Shown here: one piece after another, positions 1 through 11,547 of the stretch
How positions within the stretch are numbered: position 1 is the first letter of the stretch
Layout: every line of letters begins with the position of its first letter
NCBI GenBank assembly: GCA_026008535.1
Contig: BRKX01000018.1
Span: 46,679,588 to 46,743,587 of the forward strand
Direction: 5' to 3'
DNA length: 64,000 nt
Source of the DNA: Perilla frutescens
Lineage: Eukaryota; Streptophyta; Magnoliopsida; Lamiales; Lamiaceae
Translations under genes and position numbers: made by a program
Notes under the pieces: model-generated
Databases searched by the model: none
What the model saw: the letters and a program-made list of their open reading frames with translations, nothing else
Told to the model about the DNA's origin: nothing

Positions 1-5
1 TCCTC

Positions 6-1055
6 ATGGAGCAGATGTTTCGACAATCCTACCTCGACAGTGGACATATTTACCTTGGCGGATTGATCACTCCACTAGCCTATTACTTCGATGTTGATCT
101 TACAGAAGAGATGCACATACCGGGGTTGAGGATGATCAACCTCAATCACCTGAGGAATGTGAAGATGCTAGCATCGGATTTGAATCAATACCTGCTGAAC
201 ATGCGAGCCGGGGGAACATTCTCTTTGCCAAATCAAGCTCTCACACACGTGTCAACTTGGAATGAGAGGAGAAATTGGAAGATGGAGACGGTTGCCCATC
301 TTCAAGCTATGGGTATAGCCGAGCAGCAACGAGGAATAAGAGGTAATCATGACGGTCAAGGAGACGACGAAGGAAAAGCAGGAGGAGAAGGGTCGTCTAC
401 AGCCGTATTCAGACGTGGGCGGCGCTACAATGAAGAACAGATAACTAGCCGCTTTGATGCACTTGAGGAAACCATGTACAATTGGAGAGATGATGTGCAT
501 GATGAGTTTGGAGCACTAAGGCAAGACATGTACACGCGATTTGATGATATCCGACACGACATGCATGGCAGGATGGGACAGATTCAGTCCAGCGTGAATG
601 ATAGATTTCATGCCATACAGACGGATATTGACGAGAGGTTTACCGGTCTTAGGGGTGACATCAGGGGTCTTGCTGATAATATGGGCTCGTTCCGATCAGA
701 GATACAGGACCTAGCCGGTATCTTCAGGGGCATGAACACCGGGTCTGGGTCACAGCAGCAGCCCTATACCCCATCTCAGCACCAGCAGATGACACCCTAC
801 AACTCCTACCAGCATCAGCAGCAGTTTCAGCAGCAGCCGCCATTCCAGTCTTTGCAGCAGTTCTCGACCGGACAGTTCATGGCCTCGTCATCTTCTTCAC
901 AGCATTTTCAGCAGATGCCGACCGGACAGTTCATGGCCTCCTCCTCTCCGCAGTTTCAACAATTCCAGCCTTCGCAATTCATGACATCCTCGCAGTATCC
1001 GCACCAGTCTCCACACCCGCATCAGTCTCCTCATCAGCCGCAGCCACCTCATTGA
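6..1055 (+). CDS. Retrotransposon ORF1/gag-like protein (ATHILA ORF-1 type)
   Basis: The frame of 349 residues is probably the C-terminal part of a longer protein, since the window opens just upstream of its first Met. Residues about 1-100 (GGLITPLAYYF, then a region ending NWKMETVAHL) resemble the ATHILA ORF-1 family of plant Gypsy elements. Residues about 140-240 are predicted coiled coil: heptad-like repeats such as RFDALEETM, RFDDIRHDM and RFHAIQTDI recur. The tail (about 245-349) is rich in Gln, Pro and Ser and contains two copies of TGQFMASSS. There is no zinc knuckle. Such proteins are thought to form particles or bind RNA. Family placement rests on recall of the motif style and is moderately sure. 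Confidence 0.6.
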   Translation: MEQMFRQSYLDSGHIYLGGLITPLAYYFDVDLTEEMHIPGLRMINLNHLRNVKMLASDLNQYLLNMRAGGTFSLPNQALTHVSTWNERRNWKMETVAHLQAMGIAEQQRGIRGNHDGQGDDEGKAGGEGSSTAVFRRGRRYNEEQITSRFDALEETMYNWRDDVHDEFGALRQDMYTRFDDIRHDMHGRMGQIQSSVNDRFHAIQTDIDERFTGLRGDIRGLADNMGSFRSEIQDLAGIFRGMNTGSGSQQQPYTPSQHQQMTPYNSYQHQQQFQQQPPFQSLQQFSTGQFMASSSSSQHFQQMPTGQFMASSSPQFQQFQPSQFMTSSQYPHQSPHPHQSPHQPQPPH

Positions 1056-1117
1056 GCGTTAGTGACCCTTGCCACCACCTTTTTGCCTCCAAACTTATTT
1101 CCTCCTTAGGATCAAAA

Positions 1118-1142
1118 TAAGTTTGGGGGAGGGGGAGAGAGT
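1118..1142 (+). other. Internal polypurine tract-like motif
   Basis: AAGTTTGGGGGAG followed by a G/A run lies 63 bases after the ORF1 stop. The same 13-mer directly precedes the 3' LTR at 2599-2611. An internal copy could be a central polypurine tract or the scar of an older arrangement. Confidence 0.5.
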
Positions 1143-2598
1143 AGTGGTTGGCAAGGATCTTTTCTGCTCATTTTCATGAACTTTTTAACGCTTTATTTTT
1201 CTAAGACCTATTTATTTATTCACGCTTTCAGATATTGGAGCATGCTTGCATGCTTATGTTTTTATTTAAGTTTAGATTATGTTAGGATTGTATATTCTTA
1301 TTTGGTATGCATGGATGATGGTAGTTGATGGATTATGATATCACATGCCGTTTTGCTTCATGAGCATGTGATATTTTATCTATGTTTTTGTTCAATTGCC
1401 TTATGATTGTGGTTTGGGTTTGTTTTGACTTAAATAGGTGTATGTTCTTGCATCGTTAATAAGGGTGTTGAGAGCATGATTATTGAAAATATTGGAATCC
1501 GAGATGAGCATGAGCTTATGTTGAATTTTTTTTGAAAATTTTTGATAAAAAGCATAATGTCAGGGCATGATTTTGTAACCAAAGTCCTTTAAAGGTCTCA
1601 AAAGTACAATTTGGGAAGGAAAAACTTACCATGGGGAGATTTTGATCCAAAGATTACACGAGTGAAATCTTTTCTTTGTTGAGTGATTAAATGGTCTTCA
1701 TTATGCACTAAGTTTCTCTAGAACTTGCTTTGTGACTTAATTGAGATTACATTGGTGTGTTCGATCTCTTGAAAATGATCTAAGGCCATTTGTTGTCTAA
1801 ACCTCATAAAAATCTAAATTCTTAACCTTCAAATACAAAGTTAACCCCTTGCAAGCCCTTTGAGCCTTGAAACTATTTTATTGATTTTGTTGGGTTGGGA
1901 ATGGAATAATTGGCAATATTTATGTGGACTTTTTCAAGTAAAAATCTTTGAGAAATCTTGAAAAATTGAAAAAGGATAAAACAATGAATACTCTTGTGAT
2001 AGAAAAGAACACAAAGAAGTGAATCATCTTGGTCATAAATGAAAAATGAAATAAAAGAAAGATAGTTCTTCATTTGCATCACAAAGTATGAAATATTGAA
2101 AGAAATTTGGAAAATCTCAAAGAGATTTGGGTTGTGAAGAAATTAGGGTAGAAGAGAACTTGATTTGTTCTGCTTGCTTGGTAATGAAATTAGTAATGTT
2201 GGGAAGTCACTTGGCCAAATACATACCTACCTTTCCGAAAGGCCTTCAATTCAATCCCAAAAAGACCTTAATGATTCTTGGTTGAGAACACACGCTAAGT
2301 AGTGGAGATAGAAGTCACTTTGCAAGCATATGGTAGAATTTTAGTGCACTCTCGACCTTGAGCGATACACTTCTAGCCTATACACTCGAGATTGAGCGTC
2401 TATTGGACCTTGAGAGAGTTCGAACTTCGCAAATTGTATCATGATGATTTTGATGATCTTGTTTATGATTGATTGCCGCTATCATCTATGCAACTTTTGC
2501 CTTTTGTTTTTTTGAAAATAAAATGCCATCTTGATTCCAATATGCTCAATTACCTTGTCCTTCTACTCTTGTTTTTGTTTGAGGACAAACAAATATTT
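1143..2598. other. Non-coding internal region of the Gypsy element
   Basis: About 1.45 kb with no long reading frame. It is AT-rich, with many TTTGAGA/CTTGAGA-type words but no recognisable protein domain. This is the long 3' untranslated stretch that often precedes the LTR in Athila/Tat-like elements. Confidence 0.6.
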
Positions 2599-2612
2599 AA
2601 GTTTGGGGGAGT
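2599..2612 (+). other. Polypurine tract of the Gypsy element
   Basis: AAGTTTGGGGGAGT lies immediately before the LTR start TGATGAGTG. It is the primer site for plus-strand synthesis in this type of element. Confidence 0.75.
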
Positions 2613-4182
2613 TGATGAGTGCATAAATTGCACTCATTTGGACTCATTTTTGAGTGCATTTGCACTTGGTTATTATGTATATATTTGGTAAATATTGTTA
2701 ATAATGTTTAACTCTCTTGTTTGGTATAATGTGACCAATTCAGGGAGTTTTTGGGAAAACAAATGCCAAAAAGAGTCAGGTTGTGAGTCGATCGATCAAA
2801 CGCGTACACAAAGACGAGAAAAGACAAGAAAAACTTCATGTAGGCCAAAACGCGACACCAAAGCGCGAGCACCTCAGGGTCGCGCCACAGCCGGTCTACA
2901 GTGCGACCACAAAACGCGACCCGTTGGGTCGCGCTTCGGCACTTCAGAGAGGGTGTTTTCTGCAGCTGGAACGCGACACCAAAGCGCGATCTCCTGAGAT
3001 CGCGCTTCAAAAGTAAAGGAAAGCGCGACCCAGAAACGCGACTACCTCAGGTCGCGCTTCCAAGGCAGAAACAAGCACGAGCCATTCGGTCGCTCTGTAC
3101 AAGCTTCAGAGAGCTGTTTTTCTTCAGTCAAAACCCGACCGTAAAATGCGATCAACTGGAGTTGCGCTTCGCCCTGACGGTTTTCAAAAAGTGACTTTTG
3201 GCATTCAATTATTGGTCCATTCATATTTATATCTTTTGGGCATTTCAAAGAGAATACGAAGGAGCCCTAGAACGAATTTTACACATAAGAGAAACAACAA
3301 AATGGGGATTTTTGAAGATCAAGAACAAGATTGGGTTTTATCACCTCTTCTCTCTTCTTTGATTTGTATTTAGAATGGGTTATTGTTCTTCATTTTGTAA
3401 TCTTGATTTTATTGTGAATATGGTTGGCTAGAGCCTTAGGGCTCTAGGATGTGGTGAAACAATGTGAATATTGATCCTTGGTTTGGGATGTATATATGTG
3501 TTGTTGCTATGTCAAGGTTTTGATCTATGCTAGGGCTTGAATGATGTTGTTTGGTTGGCCATCTCACTAACATCACATGTGTGAATCACTTGCATCTAGT
3601 CAATCCCGTGATCATAAGCATGCCTAGATCAAATCTACATATTTGTCTTCTTAGTCGAATGTCATTATGTGGAAAGAAATGTGACCTTTAGATCCTTTTG
3701 TAGGTGCGACCTTAGAATGCGTTAGAGATAGCCATCTTTGTCGCATTCGCAATTTAAGAGATATTCGAGAGATGCTCTTATTATATTTGTGGTCTTCTTA
3801 TCTATGAACTTTGCAGCAATGTATGTGTAATCCCACATTTTAGGTCAATATGAGTGTTGTGTAGCCATGTTCTAGAGTTTCGCCTTATTTGTCATCTTCA
3901 AAGCTCTCGTTTGTTTGGTATTATCTCTTGAGTGATAAATATATTGATAATTTTAGTGTTTATACTTTTATGTCTTTTGTTCCTGTTCGACAGTTTGATT
4001 TAGTAAAATACACCACCTCCTTATTAGTCGTCTAGATATTTCACTCATCTTCCGTCGTGGTAATTCCATCGTCTAATTTCTATTTCATTTCCTTGTGGAT
4101 CGATCTCGTATCATCATTTCTACAATCACATGCTTGTACACTTGTAGGCATTGACACGAGTTATAAATATTGAAACAAATCA
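2613..4182 (+). repeat. 3' LTR of the Athila-like element
   Basis: Starts TGATGAGTGCATAAATTGCA directly after the polypurine tract. The proposed end AAACAAATCA gives a TGAT/ATCA terminal inverted pair, and the sequence just before it (GTGGATCGATCTCG, then GACACGAGTTATAAA) is typical of Athila LTR 3' ends. That makes it about 1570 bp. The right edge is inferred, because the 5' LTR is outside the window. Confidence 0.7.
2840..3170. repeat. GC-rich palindrome cluster inside the LTR
   Basis: At least five imperfect inverted units of the form AGCGCGAnC...GnTCGCGCTT occur in about 330 bp, for example at 2861-2885, 2916-2938, 2980-3009 and 3022-3060. The stretch is far richer in CpG than its surroundings. 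It could form hairpins in the transcript. Confidence 0.6.
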
Positions 4183-4201
4183 CAGTAGGTTTTAAGGTAA
4201 A

Positions 4202-5343
4202 CTGAGCCGCTGTCACGCACCCTCACATTTTGGGAGTCTCAATACAGACAAAGAATTCAAAAAGAAGTGGCACCACTGCATGAATGGATGTGAAACTGAA
4301 GTAGAGTTTCAGGATACATGGCGGTCGATGATAGACGAACATATGTTGGGAGATTATACCTGGTTTGAAACAATGTACCGACTGCGTAAGAGATGGGCTC
4401 ATGTCTTCACGAATGACTGTTTTTCCGCAGGAATGCATGCTACCTCGCGCAGTGAGGTCACAAATAAGGTTTTGAAGGATTATGCGCACGCAGTGGAACG
4501 CTGACTGAATTTGTTCGCCATTATGAGCAGATTCAGATAGATTGGCGCTTGAAAGAGCGGGCAGAAGATGCCCTGTCGATAGGAATGCCGGGACAACGAG
4601 TTAATGATAACCATCTCCTTACCCATGCCGCCAGAATTTACACACGCAGCATTTACAAATTGGTCGAGATTGAAGCTGCAAGTTCAATAAATATTGACAT
4701 GATACAGTCACCTCTGGACTACAGCGCGGCTGAGTTGGAGTTCATTGTGTGCGGTCAGGGAGTTCACCATCGCAGCAGGCGTGTGGTGCTCCAGCAAGGG
4801 ACACAATCAACGACGTGTACATGTAAAAAGTGGGAGACAGAAGGGTTGATATGCCGTCACATGTTTAAGGTTTTTTTCACTATAAATATCAGAAGACTCC
4901 CCGAACAACATATTTTGCAGAGATGGACAAGGGCTGCTAGGAATAGATCGCCTAACAATATCATTACCCCTTCTGGTGGAGATATACCGGATGATAGATT
5001 GTTTGTGAATAATATTATGCAGCTAGCTTACGCGATCGCGTACGAGTGCAAGGATAATGTCAATTACACGACATCGTTGCACCAATGCATGACTTTGTTG
5101 TTTAACCAGACGTGTGGGTCTCAACACGAAGCCACCTCATCCACAAACATGGGCTCTCGTCCTTCGGATAGCCCTCACAGTTGCGGTATTCGCAACCCGC
5201 CGACAACTAACCATGCTTGGTATCCAAGACACAGGGGTGGTGGACGAGAACCGGTTCATAAGAAGTGTCGGAATACGAAAAAAAGAGGTGCCCCCTTAAG
5301 TAATGCAGGTTATACAGGCGATGTAACCATATTTCATAAATAA
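4202..5343 (+). pseudogene. FAR1/MULE-type transposase, C-terminal part, frameshifted
   Basis: The frame opens immediately after the Gypsy insertion and reads NTDKEFKKKWHHCMNGC, then DTWRSMIDEHML and TNDCFSAGMHATSRSE. This matches the end of the MULE/FAR1 catalytic region. It shifts frame near 4501: the continuing protein (LTEFVRHYEQIQIDW, then LKERAEDALS) needs one more base. A SWIM zinc finger follows, with Cys codons at 4816 and 4822, then Cys at 4852 and His at 4858 (CTCKKWETEGLICRHMF). The tail is basic (KKCRNTKKRG). The N-terminal FAR1 DNA-binding and main DDE regions are missing here, cut off by the Gypsy insertion. The role in an intact element would be transposition. Confidence 0.8.
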
Positions 5344-6084
5344 GCAATTCTAAAATCGGTTAGATGCGGTATACTGTGGCGAGTCTGGTAACATTCCTCA
5401 AATTATGTGCAGGCCAGGACAATGCGGTGGGCATAGATCCACATCAGTGGATCCATTATAATATGTTGAGGAATAATCTTCCAGGCAGCATGGATTATGA
5501 TGCGTGTATGGAGACTGAGACGGGCAGTGTAACACCATCACAATTGGTATTAGTAGAGATATTCGTGCTTCAGAACATTAACATGTCATTTTGGGGTTTA
5601 TTTTGCAAAATATTGACTGGACACTATAATTCATGTCGATTTTTTTTAACAAACAGGTCATTCCAACGCAATCTTCTGTTCACAACCGTGGCATTCGATA
5701 AACAAAATGTAAACGGCAGGTTCAGGAGACAAATACAACCCGTGACATTAGCCTGCAAAGTGTAAGGAATCATGTGACTGCCCATCTATTCTCTGTCCAA
5801 TTGTTTTGGTATGCACATGTTTGGCTTTTAGTTAGTGCATTATTAACGGCCAGCTGTAGATATACCCGTCAAAATAATGTCACACATGCCCTCGAGGCAC
5901 TAATTATGAAAACGTTGTTATTCATGCGGATGGTTTTATATATATATATACATGTTGTGCTATTTGTAGCACGAGATGAGATGTTATAAATCGCATTACT
6001 TTACATAGAGCAAACCCGTATTCATAATCATTCCGGAGAACCAAACGACATACACCCGCGAGGTGCAATTGTAGAAAGTTCAGC
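5344..6084 (+). other. Stretch between transposase and MYB/SANT gene
   Basis: No gene is certain. TATGTGCAG at 5404-5412 followed by an open stretch (GQDNAVGIDPHQWIHYNM) looks like a 3' splice site with an exon. A second AACAAACAG acceptor-like site precedes 5657. These may be last exons of the transposase transcript, but no domain is recognisable. Confidence 0.3.
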
Positions 6085-6758
6085 ATGTCGGCAGCCGATC
6101 CATACTCGCAGGAAACTTCATTTTATACAGGGGTTTGGTCCCATAATGTGGAGAAAATAGTGCTGCAAAAGTTGCAGATAGCTCGGTCGAAATCACAATG
6201 GGAGTATTCGGAGGGTGTTGGTAATGAGGGCTGCTTCACACGGATAATAGGTGAGATGAGGGCAGAATGCATATATCATTGGCAGCACTAGAATGGAAAT
6301 GCAGCCAGTGGGAAAGACGTCACGCGGAGTTCAAGGATCTCATTCAACGGCCAAACGTACGCTACAACTCTGCGACAAACAAGGTCGAGACAACGGCACG
6401 TACATGGAAAGGAATCATAGAGGTAATAGTCATGCCTTGTAGATTTCATATGAAACCCGATGTTGAAATACTAACAGGGTACAACTTACGACGGGCACTT
6501 TTATTGCAGAATAACCCAGGGTACGCCATTTATATGAACGAAGGGGAGGCTGAATGGGAACTGCTGAAGGCAGTGTGCGAGCCCGTGATTAATATTAGTT
6601 CGTCCTCAAACACATCCGAATCTAGAATTCGAAGATCTGCATTTTCAGACAGCGGTCGCCGGCGATCCCGTGCCACCGTGGATGAGGTGGTTGACCAACC
6701 CATCTCCATGACGCCTACATCATCTCCAGAAGAAGATTCCTTGTCCCAAGAGTTCTGA
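6085..6758 (+). CDS. MYB/SANT-like DNA-binding domain protein, three exons
   Basis: Proposed exons are 6085-6220, 6286-6422 and 6510-6758, giving about 173 residues. The phases fit (1 then 0) and each intron is GT-AG (65 and 87 bases). A later donor at 6251 also keeps phase but would leave a 35-base intron, shorter than plants usually splice. Joined, the middle reads WSHNVEKIVLQKL, then EWKCSQWERRHAEFKDLI, VETTARTWKGIIE and NNPGYAIYMNEG. This is the pattern of the MYB/SANT-like domain known from PIF/Harbinger accessory proteins and plant L10-interacting MYB proteins. The tail is Ser- and Arg-rich (RRSAFSDSGRRRSR). A DNA-binding accessory role is inferred. Confidence 0.65.
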
Positions 6759-7798
6759 ACGTGCATTTATCAGTTGGATAGCGCAAGGGTGTATCTTGTG
6801 AGGGGTCATGATTGTGGCACAAGGGGAGTGTTTGGCAAATGATATGTGCTCCCACATTTTGGGGTTCACATATACATGCGAAAAAAGAAGTTGCGTTGAA
6901 CTACCTTCAAAGTCGACATGTGTTATGGTTAACCTTCATTTGTGAACCATCCGTTTTCCAAATGCTACGTACCTTATTCTTAACAAAGAGGGTGTAATAA
7001 CCGATAGCGGCCGTTACAAATACCCAGTTCTTTTTAAAATTGTTACTTGAACAATGAGGAACGTATCGCTTGGTAAATTCAATATTATCCAACTCCCTTC
7101 GTCAGTTCGGTATGCTGGGAGAGTATAATGTTTTTCCAATTCCTTACCAGGTTATTATTTTTAGCAGAGATAAATTGCAACAACAACATTGCAAGAATTC
7201 GGCCGTTAGATTGCAGAATATTTTCATGTACTTACACAGAGACTTGGGCAATAACACCAGACGTGTACACATGTGATCCTCCCCAGCAACCAGTTTACCG
7301 AAAAATTAATGTACACATACTAATGATGTATGGAAAACTACGCTTGATAATACTAAAACGCATACAGAAGAGGTGTACTATGGGGATTAGGGAATACATT
7401 GCTGAAACACATTAGAGGAAAACAAAGTCAGGTATTCAAGCAGAAGATAGACAGACGATAAACTTCTGAATATAACTGATGCAGAGTAATCCAATCGGGT
7501 AGGGAAAAGGATATGCTCACTACAACATGAGGCAAGAAATAGAAAAAAACGTCAGGGCAGTGTCTTATTCAGAGTAATCCAATGGGGAAAGGGAAAAAGT
7601 ATATTCTCAATACAACAAGGGGGGAATAAATGCTAAAAACACAGCACACAACTTGTAAATAGGCCCGAGTAAAAAAAACCAACATAATCCAACAGCCGAC
7701 CAGGGTATGAATTATGAAAACACATTCAGGCTCAGAGGGAAACCGAATACGGGGATCGAACTTAATCAAAGTCAGACCCCTTAGCTGACCTGCACGTA
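6759..7798. other. Convergent intergenic region
   Basis: It lies between the MYB/SANT gene (+) and the Ulp1 gene (-). No convincing gene is present. Near 7482 and 7570 the phrase CAGAGTAATCCAAT plus about 40 following bases occurs twice, an 88-base spaced duplication. Confidence 0.5.
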
Positions 7799-10700
7799 TC
7801 AAGCAACAACAGGTTCGCCTACACTAATCTCATACAATTTTGCACAATAACTGCGCCTGTACATACCGCAATGCTCGGCATCCAAAACAAAGACGTCACG
7901 GCCGCACAAAAGGCATTCAAGAAACTTGATTACCATGATGCCGCAATCAAAGTCGTTCAGTTGCTGAGGAGGGTGGCGCACCTGGATAACATCCCACATA
8001 GGATGCAGAGGGATGGTCATACGTTTTTCATCCTAAATACGGAGTTCGGCACATAGCTTTGGAACGTTGATGCTCATGTTGCGAAACGGGGTCGACAGAG
8101 ATTCCCAACAACGACTAGTGGATGACGGATCGTAAACTTTGATGCATTGTCCCTCTAACAAGATCTCATAGGCCACCCAGTGTTTACCAATGTTCCCGAC
8201 TCCATACACGCGTTTAGCATACTGCCAGTGAACTGGACAAGATGTAGGATACCGGTCCAAAGCGTACGGCCCAGCATATTGTGAAACCACCGCAAAGTTA
8301 TCCGAGATAAGGGGCTTCTGGAAAGGAGCATAAGCATTATTATAATTCACGTACAAATAATGCCAACAGATAATTTGAAATGCCACAGGAAGGACCAAAC
8401 AAGCGTACCCAGCAGATCATCTCCAGAAGTGCGCGCTCTCCATTTAGCTGGCCAGCATCCTTCAGCATCCAAACCAGCACATTTAACAACGAATCAATAT
8501 GCTGCAAAACAACAAACTTTAGGTCACTGCATGTTAATGGAAGGACGGATAAGGTACAAAAGTAAACAAAAGCGGGACACAGGCCAATATATAATTAAAA
8601 AGCAAGACGGCAGTTAATACATCAGCACGGAGCGGATATCGGGACGTCCAGATGAAGGAAAACCAATCAGCATCCGCATGTATACCATTCAGCAGGAGGA
8701 TGGAGTCAGACCTGAAAAATAAGAAAATACACAATCACAAACAACATGTATATCAATTTTAGAGCCCCAATTGCTCCATAGAATACCCACTGCTCATGCT
8801 TACTCAGTCTTTTGGGTACATTCGTTATACCAACTCTCAAACTCATCAAGGACTGTGTGGTCAAGATCCAGATCGCGTGGATCGTGTTGAGCATCTAACG
8901 CGGGAACTGACCTAGAGCGCGTGACAATGGTGCGGGAAATCACTTTTGGTGGTGGTTTACGGACTCGCTTCCTCGTACTGCTAGATGCAATCCCTGTCAT
9001 GATGAATGGAGTTCTGACATCACTTTGCGAAGGCAGTTGATCCCCTACAGCGGGTATGAAGGAGTGTGGGTCATTATTCAGAACAAGAATAATCAGAATG
9101 ATTGTGCTCAACAAGATCATCACTGACGGGGGCCTCACCTGGGATAACTCCCGTACCTGACTCATTCACTGCGGGGGATCCAAGGTTTGGAAAGGTCGGT
9201 GCCGCCGTAGGATTGCTATCTCCAAATATGTCATATTGAGGGAGATCATCATCATCTAGTCCTGCATCAGTGCTCGCCCCATCCGGGTCCCCTACGGCCG
9301 CCTTTAAACCTTGCAGATTTTTCTCAAGACTAGAAACCCCCCTAAGCAGGCCAGATATGACCAAACTCGTCTCCTGCAACATTTAATTAGTAAGGCAGGG
9401 TCTAATTTATTCACACAACATGATGCAGATGGGACATCCTTACCGGAGGTGGTACGCCGGGCCAAGCTGTCCCTTCTAGTCTCAACGATTTCCGTTCAGG
9501 AACATGTAAATTCTGCTTCCCATTACGTTGGGGATCAGATCCCGGACACTTCTTCGGCAGTCTGCGGTGCTTATAAATAACTACACCGCCACGTCTCCGT
9601 GCAAGAGGGCCCAAAGTAATGTCGTTAACCCCAAGCAAATTTAACATATGTTGCTCCTTATTAGAAACTATAATATCAACCTGTTAACAGTATTCTCCAT
9701 GTTAATTGTATTCCCAACCTACACGTGGAACTAAGGCTGCGGATATAAAGAGTAAACAGAGATAATATTAAGTTTTCCACCGCAAATTGTAGTACACTCA
9801 CCGGATATGCGCCGGCATTTTTGGCAGTGAAATACCTATTAATCCGCTCAAAACGAAAGTGTTTGCTGCTAGCCCATCTTATCATCCTAGGATTTTCATC
9901 CTCCATACCAGGCACCCTCATGGCACATCCACGAGCAAGATTAGGCATTACCTCATACGCCCACGTCTGCAGAGCAATGGCGAACCCATTCGCATCATAA
10001 GCCAATGTCTTCCCTTCAGCAATCAAGTTATCGAGAATATCCCTAGCACGATGAGCCGTACGCACAAGAAATTCATAGGACACCTGGCCCCACGCAAACC
10101 CATTAAATTTCTCAAGATCATCAATTAGGTGGAAGTACTTCAAATCGATCCTCTTCGATTTCCTTGCACGGATGAGTAAAATCCCATACACGATATAGAG
10201 GAGTGCAAGCTTGAATGCATCAAGCGAATCACCACCGGTGGCTTCGCATTCTCTTATGAAACTTTTTTGAATGTCGCTGAAAACTAGATCAGTTCTGCCA
10301 TGGAAGTAAGTTTCGTGGAATTCAGAATCGGATGGCGGTTCTTCCCAACCATGCATGCTCAGCCCTGTCATTAAACTAAATTCACGAGGCCCAAACTCAA
10401 TAACTCGATTGTTAATACGGAAAGACAACCGCTGCCGTGCCAGGGAGCTCTTTTCCAGTTTCTTTATGAGCACGTGGTACAATTGACCTTGAAATTGAAT
10501 ATCAGGAATAGATAATAAATGACCAAAGCACGATGCGTTAAGCAGTTCTCGCTTTTCAACAGACAGGTGCGACCGAATCATGTTCAGCCATGATAAGTGT
10601 CCACGTCCAGAGACAATCGCACCTACAAATATCCCAAAGGAATCATAAATCCTCACAAAATTCACACTCAGACATCCTTTACACGCACGGACAGAGGTTC

Positions 10701-11547
10701 ACCACCAAGCAATGTCTACACAATATGCAGCGCTACACTTTACGAAATCGAAGTGAACATGATTTCATATGTAATGTTCATGAATCCTTCTGAAGACCGT
10801 ACACATATGTTCAATAACAGATTCATGACAGCATTTGCAACAAAGGTCGGAAAAATATATGGTCCATTAGAACATGTGCCAGAAATAGCAAATATACTGA
10901 CAACCTCTCACATTTATGTGGCTTCGATAGTCCAGCTGCGTAAAGGAACACATCAAAGCGACGACAACTATGCTTACAAAAACTGGACACAACTACACGG
11001 TATTCAATATAACACGTACCACTGAGCCACAGCCGACCTAAAGGAAACCTAACAGCGACCACCTTATCAATTACACTTCCTCACCAGTCTAATCACATTC
11101 ATGCAGAGTGGGAACATCTTAAACAGAGGACAAACAACGCGCCACTGATTACGACGATTCCTCACCTAAATACAAAATCGGCAATGTAATGGGACAGCAG
11201 CACATTATCTATATTCGTAAACGAGAACGAATGAATTGTATCTCAGCACTAATTTAAGAACACCACGCCGAGTTCGCAATGTGTATGGAATAACCAGCAA
11301 AATCATTCACGGATGGAAACTCAAAATCAACACTGGGCGCACCCAAATAAAAGAGAATTCACGAACTAATAAACAAAATCTCATACACTCTATGTGCAAA
11401 AAGACGAATTCACACAATTTGACGATTGCCCAGCCAAACCATATGCAATTAATCTGGACACCTTAAAATTTTGAACAGGATACGAACTAAATAGGTAAGT
11501 GAAGATTAATTACCGCTGCGGCTTGTATTGGATGTGTTCGAACTCAT
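7799..11547 (-). pseudogene. DUF1985 plus Ulp1-like cysteine protease gene, eight exons, one in-frame stop
   Basis: Exons read on the minus strand: 11547-11514, 10622-9802, 9680-9444, 9373-9139, 9044-8804, 8711-8621, 8501-8409 and 8317-7799. Every junction is GT-AG and every phase fits. The total is 757 codons including two stops. Exon 2 holds a DUF1985-like region (FRINNRVIEFGPREFSLMTG). Exons 4-5 are acidic then basic linker (STRKRVRKPPPK). Exons 6-8 hold a C48 protease: HIDSLLNVL, then GKHWVAYEI (His codon 8182-8180), VYDPS (Asp), and QQLNDFDCG (Cys codon 7945-7943). An in-frame TAG at 8035-8033 separates the His/Asp part from the Cys part. In Ulp1 families the triad removes SUMO-like modifiers. 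With this stop the enzyme would be inactive unless read through. Confidence 0.82.

Larger units (their letters stand above)
1..4182 (+). mobile_element. Athila-like Gypsy retrotransposon, 3' portion
   Basis: The left end lies outside the window. In order the segment shows the tail of a gag-like ORF1, a long untranslated stretch, a polypurine tract and a 3' LTR. No reverse transcriptase, RNase H or integrase can be read between the ORF1 stop and the LTR, so this copy is either non-autonomous or has its pol upstream of the window. The LTR begins TGAT and ends ATCA, and Mutator-like transposase coding sequence follows almost at once. I infer that the retroelement inserted into that element. The expected 5-bp target duplication on the right would be CAGTA at 4183-4187; its partner is not in the window. 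Confidence 0.75.

Noticed and set aside
2695..3373. Overlapping frames in the Gypsy LTR
   Set aside because: Open only because of the CpG-rich palindromes; frames occur on both strands over the same bases.
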